DNA from: JANQIO01 sp965229625
GTDB taxonomy: Bacteria > Pseudomonadota > Gammaproteobacteria > Pseudomonadales > Halieaceae
Assembly (NCBI GenBank): GCA_965229625.1
Contig: CBDDJJ010000002.1
Span: forward strand, 1,789,534 to 1,853,533
Direction: 5' to 3'
Length of the DNA stretch: 64,000 nucleotides
Shown here: one piece after another, positions 26,130-34,200 of the stretch
Layout of the letters: each line of letters opens with the position of its first letter
Numbering within the stretch: the stretch's first letter is position 1
Translations under genes and position numbers: made by a program
The notes under the pieces: model-generated
Seen by the model: only the letters and a program-made list of their open reading frames with translations
Database searches by the model: none
What the model was told of the DNA's origin: nothing

Positions 26130-27524
26130 ATGAGCGTGGTGGCAGAACTGTCCACACTGCTGGGGGATCGCTGCCACGCCGATGCCGAGCGCATGGCCGC
26201 CTATCTCGAGGACGAGCGTGGCCTGTACGAGGGCCAGGCCGCCTGCCTGGTCTTTCCGGAGACCACTGGAGAGGTGGCAGAGATCGTGAAGCTCTGTACC
26301 GAGCGCGGTTGTAGCGTGGTACCCCAGGGGGGCAATACCGGCTACTGCGGTGGCGCAACACCTTCCGCGGAGACCCAGGTGCTGCTCAACCTGTCGCGCC
26401 TGAACCGCATCCGCGCCATCGACCCGGTGGGCATGACTGTCACTGCAGAGGCCGGGGTGATCCTCGCCAGTCTTCACGATGCGGTAGAGGCCGAGGACCT
26501 GTTTTTTCCCCTGAGCATGGGATCGGAGGGTTCCTGTCAGTTGGGCGGCAACCTGTCCACCAACGCCGGTGGCCTGGCGGTACTGAAATACGGCATGGCG
26601 GGAGAGCTGGTGCTGGGCCTGGAAGTGGTGCTGCCGGATGGCAGCGTGCTGAATACGCTCAAGCCGCTGCGCAAGGACAATACCGGTTACCACCTCAAGC
26701 AGCTGTTTCTCGGCGCCGAAGGCACGCTGGGCATTATCACCGCGGCGGTGCTCAAGCTGTTCCCACGCCCGAGCGAATTCCAGACCGCCTGGCTATCGGT
26801 CAGCGGGATTGAAGCGGCCTGCCAGCTGCTGCCGCTGGCGCGCCGGGCCAGCGGTGACTCCGTCACGTCCTTCGAATACATCAGCGGCAAGTCACTGGCC
26901 CTCCTGGAACAGCACGTCGATGGCCTGAAAGCGCCCTTACACGGCGAACACCACGTACTGCTGGAGCTGTCCGGCGCCTGGCCGCCGGGCGGGCTGCGGC
27001 CCCAGCTCGAACAGCTGCTGGAGCAGGCGCTGGAGGCGGGCTGGGCTGACGACGCGGTCATTGCGGAAAGCCTCGACCAACGCCGCAGCCTGTGGGCCTT
27101 GAGAGAGAATATCCCGGAAGCGGAAAAGCGCGCCGGGCGCTCGATCAAGCACGACGTGTCCGTGCCTATCTCCGACATCCCGCGCTACTGCGAGAAAGCG
27201 CCCCACCGCCTCGCAGAGCACGAGCCCCTCAGGCTATCCATCTACGGCCACATCGGCGACGGCAACCTGCACTACAATGTGCTCGCACCGCAGGACGAAG
27301 ACGCGAGGGCGTTCAAGGCGGAAAAAGGCGAGGCCATCAGCCGGGTGGTGCATGACCTGGCGGCGGAAATGGGCGGCAGCTTCTCCGCCGAACACGGTAT
27401 CGGCCAGCTCAAGACCGCAGAGCTGGCGCGCTACGGCGACCCGGCAGCCCTGGAATTGATGAGGGTCATAAAGGCGGCCATCGACCCCGGCGACCGCATG
27501 AACCCGGGCAAGGTGCTGGACTAG
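26130..27524 (+). CDS. FAD-linked 2-hydroxyacid dehydrogenase (D-2-hydroxyglutarate/D-lactate type)
   Basis: 464 residues from ATG 26130. The N-terminal PCMH-type FAD domain has PQGGNTGYCGGATP and LGGNLSTNAGGLAVLKYG. The C-terminal FAD-oxidase domain has HIGDGNLHYNV, with the metal-binding His, and AEHGIGQLK. The layout and length match the GlcD/D2HGDH group, which oxidises D-2-hydroxyglutarate, D-lactate or similar acids and passes electrons to the respiratory chain. The exact substrate is not decided by the motifs. It ends with a four-base convergent overlap with the DUF1653 gene. Confidence 0.93.
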   Translation: MSVVAELSTLLGDRCHADAERMAAYLEDERGLYEGQAACLVFPETTGEVAEIVKLCTERGCSVVPQGGNTGYCGGATPSAETQVLLNLSRLNRIRAIDPVGMTVTAEAGVILASLHDAVEAEDLFFPLSMGSEGSCQLGGNLSTNAGGLAVLKYGMAGELVLGLEVVLPDGSVLNTLKPLRKDNTGYHLKQLFLGAEGTLGIITAAVLKLFPRPSEFQTAWLSVSGIEAACQLLPLARRASGDSVTSFEYISGKSLALLEQHVDGLKAPLHGEHHVLLELSGAWPPGGLRPQLEQLLEQALEAGWADDAVIAESLDQRRSLWALRENIPEAEKRAGRSIKHDVSVPISDIPRYCEKAPHRLAEHEPLRLSIYGHIGDGNLHYNVLAPQDEDARAFKAEKGEAISRVVHDLAAEMGGSFSAEHGIGQLKTAELARYGDPAALELMRVIKAAIDPGDRMNPGKVLD

Positions 27525-27736
27525 CCGGCCTCCACCAGCTCGAAACGCGGCTTCTCGACGCCGTCCACCACCACCGTTTCCGTAAACATGGCCAGCGGCC
27601 TCACCCAGTGACTGAAGTCACCGTACAGCGTGCGATAGACCACCAGCCGCTCCTCGGTCTCACTGTGGCTGGCAACAAACAGCACTTCGTAGTCTTTCCC
27701 CTTGTAGTGGCGGTAACGCCCGGGCGGGATTTCCAT
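27521..27736 (-). CDS. DUF1653 domain protein
   Basis: 71 residues with GRYRHYKGKDYEVL, VVYRTLYGDFSHWVRPLAMFTE and a C-terminal PRFELV, which together define DUF1653, a small SH3-like domain of unknown function that often stands alone. It overlaps the end of the FAD-linked dehydrogenase by four bases and is divergent from the AlgZ-like kinase. Confidence 0.93.
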   Translation of the reverse strand: MEIPPGRYRHYKGKDYEVLFVASHSETEERLVVYRTLYGDFSHWVRPLAMFTETVVVDGVEKPRFELVEAG

Positions 27737-27871
27737 CGGTTCTACTCTTCACTCAATTCTGTAGGGTAATGCCGCGATTTTACTGGCCTTTGCGCCGAAA
27801 TCACGCCAACTCCCTGCGACAAGCCGCAGTGGGTATGCGGCAAACGGAGCAGCGGTTTTGTGAATTGCTCG

Positions 27872-27877
27872 TATAAT
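27872..27877 (+). promoter_or_regulatory. Perfect -10 hexamer overlapping the kinase start
   Basis: TATAAT at 27872-27877 overlaps the ATG at 27876. A transcript starting the usual 7 bases downstream would begin at the next in-frame ATG (27885), giving a leaderless mRNA. No good -35 is visible. Confidence 0.35.
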
Positions 27878-29003
27878 GAGCAACATGACACTGGATAAAC
27901 TGCTAGAGGATCGCCGCGCCCAGTTCTGGGCCTTGCAGATCGTAGGCTGGTTCGGCTGGGGCGTAACCTTTTACATCGCCGCGGTCATCTGGGGCTCGCC
28001 CAGCGAATATGCCCGCTACGTGCCCGTGATTACTGCCGTGGGTATTTTGCTGACCCTGGGCCTGCGCGCCATCTACAAGGCCACCTGGAACCTGTCGATC
28101 GGCCGGCGCATGGTGATCGTGGTGGCGGCCTCCTACCTGGCGGGCGCCGCCTGGAAGATGAGCCGCTTCTATATCTTCCGCAACATGTTCGACACGGCCT
28201 CCGAGAAGGAAGAGCGCATGCTCTCCATGCTCACCACCTTCTGGGACCACCTGTTTTATCGCCTCGACGCCGTCACCTCCGCCTGGATGGTGATGCTCGC
28301 CTGGAGCGCCCTGTACTTTGGCATCAAGTACTACCAGCTATTGCAGGAAGAGCGCGCCCGGGGCCTGAAGAGCGAGGCCATGGCCCACGAAGCCCAGCTC
28401 AAGATGCTGCGCTACCAGCTCAACCCGCATTTCCTGTTCAATACCCTGAATGCCATTTCCACCCTGGTGCTGGACAAGCAGAACCAGATGGCCAACACCA
28501 TGGTCACCCGCCTGAGCCACTTCCTGCGCTACAGCCTGGACAACGACCCCATGGCCAAGGTCACCCTGGCCCAGGAAATTGAAGCCATGAAGCTGTACCT
28601 GGATATCGAGAAAGTGCGCTTCGCCGAGCGCCTGCGGCTGTCATTCGACATCGAGAAACAGGCGGAGCGAGCGCTGATCCCCAGCCTGCTGTTGCAGCCG
28701 CTGGTGGAGAATGCCATCAAGTACGCCATCGCCCAGAGTGTCAACGGTGGCGCCATCTGCATTTCCGCCCGGGTGTTTGCCGGCGAGCTGCTGCTGGAAG
28801 TGGCCGATGACGGACCGGGGCTGGACCCGGCCGTGCAACCCAAGCACAAGCGCAACGGGGTGGGGCTCGCCAATACCCGCGAGCGCCTGCGCGAGCTGTA
28901 TGGCGACAACCAGTCCTTCGGCCTCAGCAGAACCGACCCTCACGGGCTGACCATCAACATTCGGATTCCACTGGAAATCAGTGAACAGGCGGTAGCGGCA
29001 TGA
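27876..29003 (+). CDS. AlgZ/LytS-type sensor histidine kinase
   Basis: 375 residues (372 if ATG 27885 is used). An N-terminal membrane domain of about four helices (about 18-160) leads to a His_kinase domain with the phospho-acceptor H185 in YQLNPHFLFNTLNAI, and a HATPase domain with LLQPLVENAIKYA and DDGPGL. This is the LytS/AlgZ layout. It is paired, with a four-base overlap, with a LytTR response regulator, as algZ-algR are in Pseudomonas. There is no Shine-Dalgarno sequence before either ATG. Confidence 0.93.
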   Translation: MSNMTLDKLLEDRRAQFWALQIVGWFGWGVTFYIAAVIWGSPSEYARYVPVITAVGILLTLGLRAIYKATWNLSIGRRMVIVVAASYLAGAAWKMSRFYIFRNMFDTASEKEERMLSMLTTFWDHLFYRLDAVTSAWMVMLAWSALYFGIKYYQLLQEERARGLKSEAMAHEAQLKMLRYQLNPHFLFNTLNAISTLVLDKQNQMANTMVTRLSHFLRYSLDNDPMAKVTLAQEIEAMKLYLDIEKVRFAERLRLSFDIEKQAERALIPSLLLQPLVENAIKYAIAQSVNGGAICISARVFAGELLLEVADDGPGLDPAVQPKHKRNGVGLANTRERLRELYGDNQSFGLSRTDPHGLTINIRIPLEISEQAVAA

Positions 29004-29812
29004 ATAAACTGCGTACAGTCATCGTTGACGATGAACCCCTGGCCCGCAAGGGCCTGAGCCTGCGGCTTGCGGACCGCGAAGACCTGGAACTGGTCGCCGA
29101 GTGCGGCAACGGCGAAGAGGCTCTGAAAGCCGTGGCCGAGCTGTCCCCGGACCTGATGTTCCTGGATATCCAGATGCCGGGCATGGACGGCTTCGAAGTC
29201 GTCAACAACCTGCAGGGTGATGCCATGCCGCTGGTCATTTTCGCCACCGCTTTCGACCAGTTCGCAGTTGATGCCTTCAAGGTCAATGCCGTGGACTACG
29301 TGTTGAAGCCTGTAGACGACGACCGCCTGGCCGCTGCCATCGACCGGGCTGTGGATGCCTTCAGCCAGCAACAACTGGCGGACCAGAAGCAGAACCTGGT
29401 GACCGCCTGCATGCAGCTGAGCGGTGCCAGCGCATCCACCGTGGAAGACATCGCCGAGGGCCGCACCGAGAGCTACCCGGATAAGCTCAGCATCCGCGAC
29501 GGCGACGAGGTGCACATGGTGCCGGTGGGGGACATCGACTGGATCGACGCCGCCGGCGACTACATGTGCGTGCACGCCGCCAATGTCACCCACATCATGC
29601 GCATCACCATGAAGCAGCTGGAAGCGCTGCTGAACCCGCTCAAGTTCCTGCGCATCCATCGCTCCACTATCGTCAACCGCGACCGCATTGCCAGCGCCCA
29701 GAGCCTCACCAATGGCGAGTACCTGCTCACCCTGCACGAGGGAACCCGCCTCAAGGTCAGCCGCAGCTACCGCGATCGCATCCGCGAACTGACCGCGCTC
29801 TCCACCGCATAA
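29000..29812 (+). CDS. LytTR response regulator (AlgR type)
   Basis: 270 residues. The receiver domain (about 1-120) has VDDEPLARKG and the phospho-acceptor D56 in MFLDIQMPGMDG. The C-terminal LytTR DNA-binding domain (about 165-268) has the WIDAAGDYMCVH and FLRIHRSTIVNRDRI segments. It overlaps the kinase by four bases. AlgR-like regulators control envelope, exopolysaccharide and virulence functions. The RND pump gene starts 188 bp downstream on the same strand and is a possible target. Confidence 0.94.
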   Translation: MNKLRTVIVDDEPLARKGLSLRLADREDLELVAECGNGEEALKAVAELSPDLMFLDIQMPGMDGFEVVNNLQGDAMPLVIFATAFDQFAVDAFKVNAVDYVLKPVDDDRLAAAIDRAVDAFSQQQLADQKQNLVTACMQLSGASASTVEDIAEGRTESYPDKLSIRDGDEVHMVPVGDIDWIDAAGDYMCVHAANVTHIMRITMKQLEALLNPLKFLRIHRSTIVNRDRIASAQSLTNGEYLLTLHEGTRLKVSRSYRDRIRELTALSTA

Positions 29813-29944
29813 TCCGCGCTATCCCTGGTCCGGCGGGGTGATCACCTCACCTCGTCGCACCCCCATCTCCACTCATCGCAGTTGAACGGATTCCCCCGCG
29901 GCAGGCTGGTACTTTGGTGTCTCAGTAATTTAGGGGGATTGCCA

Positions 29945-29968
29945 CAGGCCTGACAGGTTTCAGGCCTG
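29945..29968. promoter_or_regulatory. Perfect 9-bp inverted repeat upstream of the RND pump
   Basis: CAGGCCTGA and its exact complement TCAGGCCTG are separated by six bases (29945-29953, 29960-29968). No T-run follows, so an operator or leader hairpin is more likely than a terminator. It lies 32 bp before the RND pump ATG. Confidence 0.5.
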
Positions 29969-30000
29969 GTGCCGCGTCCCAATGGAATCCTGGGGTCGCG

Positions 30001-33000
30001 ATGAACCTGACACATACCTCACTCAAGAACCCGGCCGCCATCGCCGTGGCGGTGGCCGTGCTGGTGTTGTTCGGCAGCTACAGTATTGCCAAGCTGCCGA
30101 TCCAGCTGTTCCCGGATATCGAGTCGCCGACCATCTCGATTCAGACCAGCTGGCGCGCCGCCTCCCCGCGGGAAATCGAATCCGAGATCATCGAGCCGAT
30201 CGAAGCGGTGCTGCGCGGGATGCCCGGCATCCGGGAGATGGCCGCCTACGCCAACGCCGGCAATGCCTGGATCAACCTCGAGTTCGGCCTTGAAACCGAC
30301 ATGCAGAAGGCGCTGATGGACGTCATCGCCCGCATGAATCGCATCGACCCGCTACCGCGGGATGCCAGCCAGCCGGTGATCATGCTGGGGGGCGGCAACG
30401 GCGACACCCCGGCACTGACCTACTTCTTCCTGCAGAAGCTGCCCGGCACCCCGGGTGAGGTGCACGACTACGCCGCATTCGCCGAAGACGTGATTCGTCC
30501 GGCGATCGAGGCAGTTCCCGGCGTTGCCAACGTACAGCCCTCCGCCAATGACAACGGCAACACCGAGGAGCTGCAAATCCTGTTTGATCCCCAGCGTGCG
30601 GCTGATCTCGGCGTGCCCCTGCCCGAGATCGCTGCGCGCCTGGGCCAGGCCAACGACGTATCCGGTGGCTTTGTGGACGTGGGCCGGCGCCAGTACACCC
30701 TGCGCTTCACCGGGCGCTACGAGCCCCGCGAACTGGGGGACATGATTTTCGAATGGCGCGACGGCCGCCCGGTTCGCCTGGGTGATATCGCGAGCATCCA
30801 GGTGGTACAGAGCAATGCCAACGCCTACCCCACCCAGAACGGTAACCCGGCGATTTCCATCCGCGTCGATCGCGAAAACGGTGCCAATGTGCTGGCCACG
30901 CTGAATGCAGTAAAAGCAGTGGTGGAAGAACTGAATGCCGGGCCGGTGCGGGAGAAGGGCCTGGTGATGGCGCAATCCTTCGACGCCTCGGTGTTCATCT
31001 ACCGCGCCATCAACCTGGTCACCGGCAACCTGATGCTGGGTATGCTGCTGGCGGTTGGCGTGCTGTGGTGGTTCCTGCGCCGCGCGCGCGCCACCCTGAT
31101 CGTGGCCGCGGCCATCCCGATCTCACTGCTCGCCACATTTGTACTGCTCAACGTGACCGGCAACTCCCTGAACGTAATCTCCCTGGCGGGCCTGGCATTC
31201 GCTACCGGCATGGTGCTGGATGCGGCCATCGTGGTGCTGGAGAACATTGTGCGGCTGCGCGAGAAAGGCATGGGTGCAGAAGAGGCCGCCCTGGAAGGCA
31301 CCAGCCAGGTCTGGGGCGCCCTGCTGGCATCCACGGCCACCACGGTCGCCATCTTCCTGCCGGTCATCTTCATGCGCGAGGTCGAGGGCCAGCTGTTCGG
31401 CGACCTAGCCATTACCATCGCTATCGCCGTGGTCATGTCGCTGCTGGTGGCCATCAGCGTATTGCCGCTGGCCAGCAAACTATGGCTGCGCGAAGACACC
31501 CTCAAGGACAGCCATGCCGGTAACTGGCGGATGCTGACCGAGCGCATCATGCAGGCTACCAGTGGGACGCGCCGGCGCCGCCTGCTGGCTACCGGTCTGT
31601 TGATCATTCCCTTCAGTGCCAGCTGGCTGCTGATCCCGGAGCTGGACTACCTGCCGCCGGTGAAGCGTGATGCGGTCGACGTGTGGTTCCGCTTTCCCGC
31701 CGGCGTCAGCCAGACCAGCATTCGCGAGGAGTACATCCGCGTGCTGGATGAACGCATGCAGCCGCTGATGCAGGGCGAGCGTGAGCCTGCGCTGAAGAAC
31801 TATTACATCCTCACCTGGCCCGGCGGCGGCACCATGGGCGCCCGGGTCAAGGACCAGGACCGGGTGGGCGAACTGCAGCAGATCATTACCAGCGAGATAT
31901 TCACCGGCCTGCCCGACCTGCAATCCTTCGCAGCCCAGGGCAACCTGTTCGGCGGCTTTGGTGGCGAACGCAGGGTATCTGTACACCTGCAATCCCGCGA
32001 CCGTGATGCCCTCTCGCGCGCCGCCACCATCGGCCAGGAGCTGCTGGCCGAGGCCCTGCCGGATACACCGGTACAGGTGAACCCCGGTTTGGAACAGGCG
32101 GAGCCGGAGCTGCGGCTGGCCCCGAAAGACCGGCGCATCAGTGAAGCCGGCTGGGCGCGGCGTGACATGGGCAACATCGTGCGGGCGCTCGGCGACGGCC
32201 TCTACGTCGGTGAACACTTCGACGGCGAGAAGCGCATGGACATCATCCTGCGTGGCACCGAGTGGAATCGCCCGGAGCAGCTCGCCGCCACGCCCCTGGC
32301 CACCCCCACCGGTGACACGGTGATGCTGGGTGAACTGGTGGATGTGAGCCGCACAGTGGGACCCAGCCAGCTGGTGCGAATCGACCGGCGCCGCACCATC
32401 ACCCTGGATATCCGGCCGCCCGAGGATATGTCCCTGGAGCGGGTCATGAACGTGCTGGAAAACGAGGTAGAACCGGCACTGCTTGATGCGCTGCCGGAAG
32501 ATGGCAGCATCCTCTACGGCGGCAGTGCCAATGCCCTGACGCGGGCCATCAGCACCATGGGCAGCAATTTCGCTGTGGCGGTGCTGCTGCTGTTCCTGCT
32601 GATGGCGGCGCTGTTCCGCTCGGTCAGGGACAGCCTGCTGGTGGTGATGGCCATGCCGCTGGCCATGGTAGGCGGCGTGGTATCACTGCGGGTGCTGAAC
32701 CTGATCACTTTCCAGCCGCTGGACCTGCTGACCATGATCGGCTTCGTGATCCTGCTGGGCCTGGTGGTCAACAACGCTATCCTGTTGGTGCACCAGACGC
32801 GCAGCGCCGAGGCCCTCGGCAGCAGCCGCACTGATGCCGTGCGCCAGGCGCTGCAAACCCGCATGCGACCCATTTTCATGAGCACGCTGACCAGCATCTT
32901 CGGTATGTTGCCGCTGCTGCTAATGCCCGGAGTAGGCAGCGTGATCTACCGCGGCCTGGCTGCGGTGATTGTCGGCGGCATGTGTTTCAGCACCGCTTTC

Positions 33001-33096
33001 ACCCTGTTACTGCTGCCCTGCCTGCTGCGCATGGGCACCGAAGCCCGGCCGGCGGCCCTGCCGCAGGCCAATCCCAATCCGAATCCGGCCGCCTGA
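30001..33096 (+). CDS. RND-family efflux transporter, inner-membrane pump
   Basis: 1031 residues, the usual length for an AcrB-like trimeric pump. Twelve membrane helices in two halves flank two large periplasmic loops. It begins with SLKNPAAIAVAVAVLVLFGSYS and PIQLFPDIESPTI. Helix 4 carries GMVLDAAIVVLEN, with a single aspartate where AcrB has two, and helix 10 has GLVVNNAILLV with Asn in place of the AcrB lysine. The adaptor gene follows after 25 bp; no outer-membrane factor is adjacent. The substrate cannot be inferred. Confidence 0.93.
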   Translation: MNLTHTSLKNPAAIAVAVAVLVLFGSYSIAKLPIQLFPDIESPTISIQTSWRAASPREIESEIIEPIEAVLRGMPGIREMAAYANAGNAWINLEFGLETDMQKALMDVIARMNRIDPLPRDASQPVIMLGGGNGDTPALTYFFLQKLPGTPGEVHDYAAFAEDVIRPAIEAVPGVANVQPSANDNGNTEELQILFDPQRAADLGVPLPEIAARLGQANDVSGGFVDVGRRQYTLRFTGRYEPRELGDMIFEWRDGRPVRLGDIASIQVVQSNANAYPTQNGNPAISIRVDRENGANVLATLNAVKAVVEELNAGPVREKGLVMAQSFDASVFIYRAINLVTGNLMLGMLLAVGVLWWFLRRARATLIVAAAIPISLLATFVLLNVTGNSLNVISLAGLAFATGMVLDAAIVVLENIVRLREKGMGAEEAALEGTSQVWGALLASTATTVAIFLPVIFMREVEGQLFGDLAITIAIAVVMSLLVAISVLPLASKLWLREDTLKDSHAGNWRMLTERIMQATSGTRRRRLLATGLLIIPFSASWLLIPELDYLPPVKRDAVDVWFRFPAGVSQTSIREEYIRVLDERMQPLMQGEREPALKNYYILTWPGGGTMGARVKDQDRVGELQQIITSEIFTGLPDLQSFAAQGNLFGGFGGERRVSVHLQSRDRDALSRAATIGQELLAEALPDTPVQVNPGLEQAEPELRLAPKDRRISEAGWARRDMGNIVRALGDGLYVGEHFDGEKRMDIILRGTEWNRPEQLAATPLATPTGDTVMLGELVDVSRTVGPSQLVRIDRRRTITLDIRPPEDMSLERVMNVLENEVEPALLDALPEDGSILYGGSANALTRAISTMGSNFAVAVLLLFLLMAALFRSVRDSLLVVMAMPLAMVGGVVSLRVLNLITFQPLDLLTMIGFVILLGLVVNNAILLVHQTRSAEALGSSRTDAVRQALQTRMRPIFMSTLTSIFGMLPLLLMPGVGSVIYRGLAAVIVGGMCFSTAFTLLLLPCLLRMGTEARPAALPQANPNPNPAA

Positions 33097-33121
33097 CGCG
33101 GTATTGCCTGGAGGCATGGCT

Positions 33122-34192
33122 ATGAAATCCATGGTTATAAAAGCAAAGAGTCTTGCACTGCTGGCGCTGCTGGCCAGTACACTGCCCACGCTGGCTTTTG
33201 CCCAACCGCAGGCGGTAACGGTGGAAACCGATGCCGTCACCCGGGAAAACGTGGCGCCCACCATGAACGTGTCCGGGGTGGTGGTCAGCCGCGAAGACGC
33301 CGCGATCGCCAGCGAACTGGACGGCCGGCTGGAGTGGATAGCTGAGGTCGGTGACCGCTTCCAGGCAGGAGAGACGATCGCCCGGCTGGACCAGCATCTG
33401 ATCGAACTTGAGCTGCGCGAGCGCGAGGCAGGCATAGAAGCACTCAAGGCCAATCTCGACTGGCTGCAACGCCAGACCAATCGCCTGGATGAACTGGCCA
33501 ATCGCAACAATACCGCCCATTCGGAACTGGATGAAACCCGCGCTCGCTACCTGGTACTCCAGCAGGAGCTGACCCAGGCTGAAGTCGCGCTGGAGCGCAC
33601 CCGCTACAACCTGGAACGCTCCACCGTGCGCGCACCGTTTGATGGCGTGGTGGTATCGCGCAGCATGGCGGCCGGCGAATACGCCACCGAGGGCATGCCG
33701 CTGCTGCGGCTGGTCAATCCCCGCGCGCTGGAGGTCAGCGTTACCGCGCCGCTGCGGCTGGCGCGCTTCAACCAGGCCGGCGACAGTGTCCAGCTCACCA
33801 ATGGCGACACGGTCGCCGAGGCCCGCATCCGCAGCCTGGTCGAGGTGGGAGACCTGCGCTCCCACATGATGGAATTCCGGCTGACGCCCACCACCAGCGA
33901 CTGGCTGATTGGTGAAGCGGTGACCGTCGCCCTGCCCGCCGCGCAAATAGAGAACTCGACCACCGTGGCGCGTGACGCCGTGGTGCTGCGTGACCGCAGC
34001 AACTATGTCTACGTGGTGAAGGACGATTCCACCGCCGAGCGCGTGTCCGTGCAACTGGGCGCCGGGGTCGGCGAGCGCATTGCCATCGAGGGTGCCATTG
34101 AGCCCGGTGACACGGTGGTGGTGCGCGGCGCTGAAAACCTGCGCGATGGCCAGAAGGTCAACGCCCTCGAAGAGCGCGTGACCATGCGCTAG
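33122..34192 (+). CDS. RND efflux periplasmic adaptor subunit
   Basis: 356 residues. ATG 33122 has GGAGG seven bases upstream; the ATG at 33116 is too close to it. A signal peptide (about 1-27, ending LAFAQ) is followed by the membrane-fusion-protein pattern: a lipoyl half-motif (VVVSREDAAIASELDGRL...GDRFQAGETIARLD), an alpha-helical hairpin (about 90-165), the second lipoyl half (TVRAPFDGVVVSRSMAAGEY) and beta-barrel and membrane-proximal domains. It partners with the pump encoded just upstream. Pump-before-adaptor order is the reverse of acrAB. Confidence 0.93.
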   Translation: MKSMVIKAKSLALLALLASTLPTLAFAQPQAVTVETDAVTRENVAPTMNVSGVVVSREDAAIASELDGRLEWIAEVGDRFQAGETIARLDQHLIELELREREAGIEALKANLDWLQRQTNRLDELANRNNTAHSELDETRARYLVLQQELTQAEVALERTRYNLERSTVRAPFDGVVVSRSMAAGEYATEGMPLLRLVNPRALEVSVTAPLRLARFNQAGDSVQLTNGDTVAEARIRSLVEVGDLRSHMMEFRLTPTTSDWLIGEAVTVALPAAQIENSTTVARDAVVLRDRSNYVYVVKDDSTAERVSVQLGAGVGERIAIEGAIEPGDTVVVRGAENLRDGQKVNALEERVTMR

Positions 34193-34200
34193 CGCTTGAG

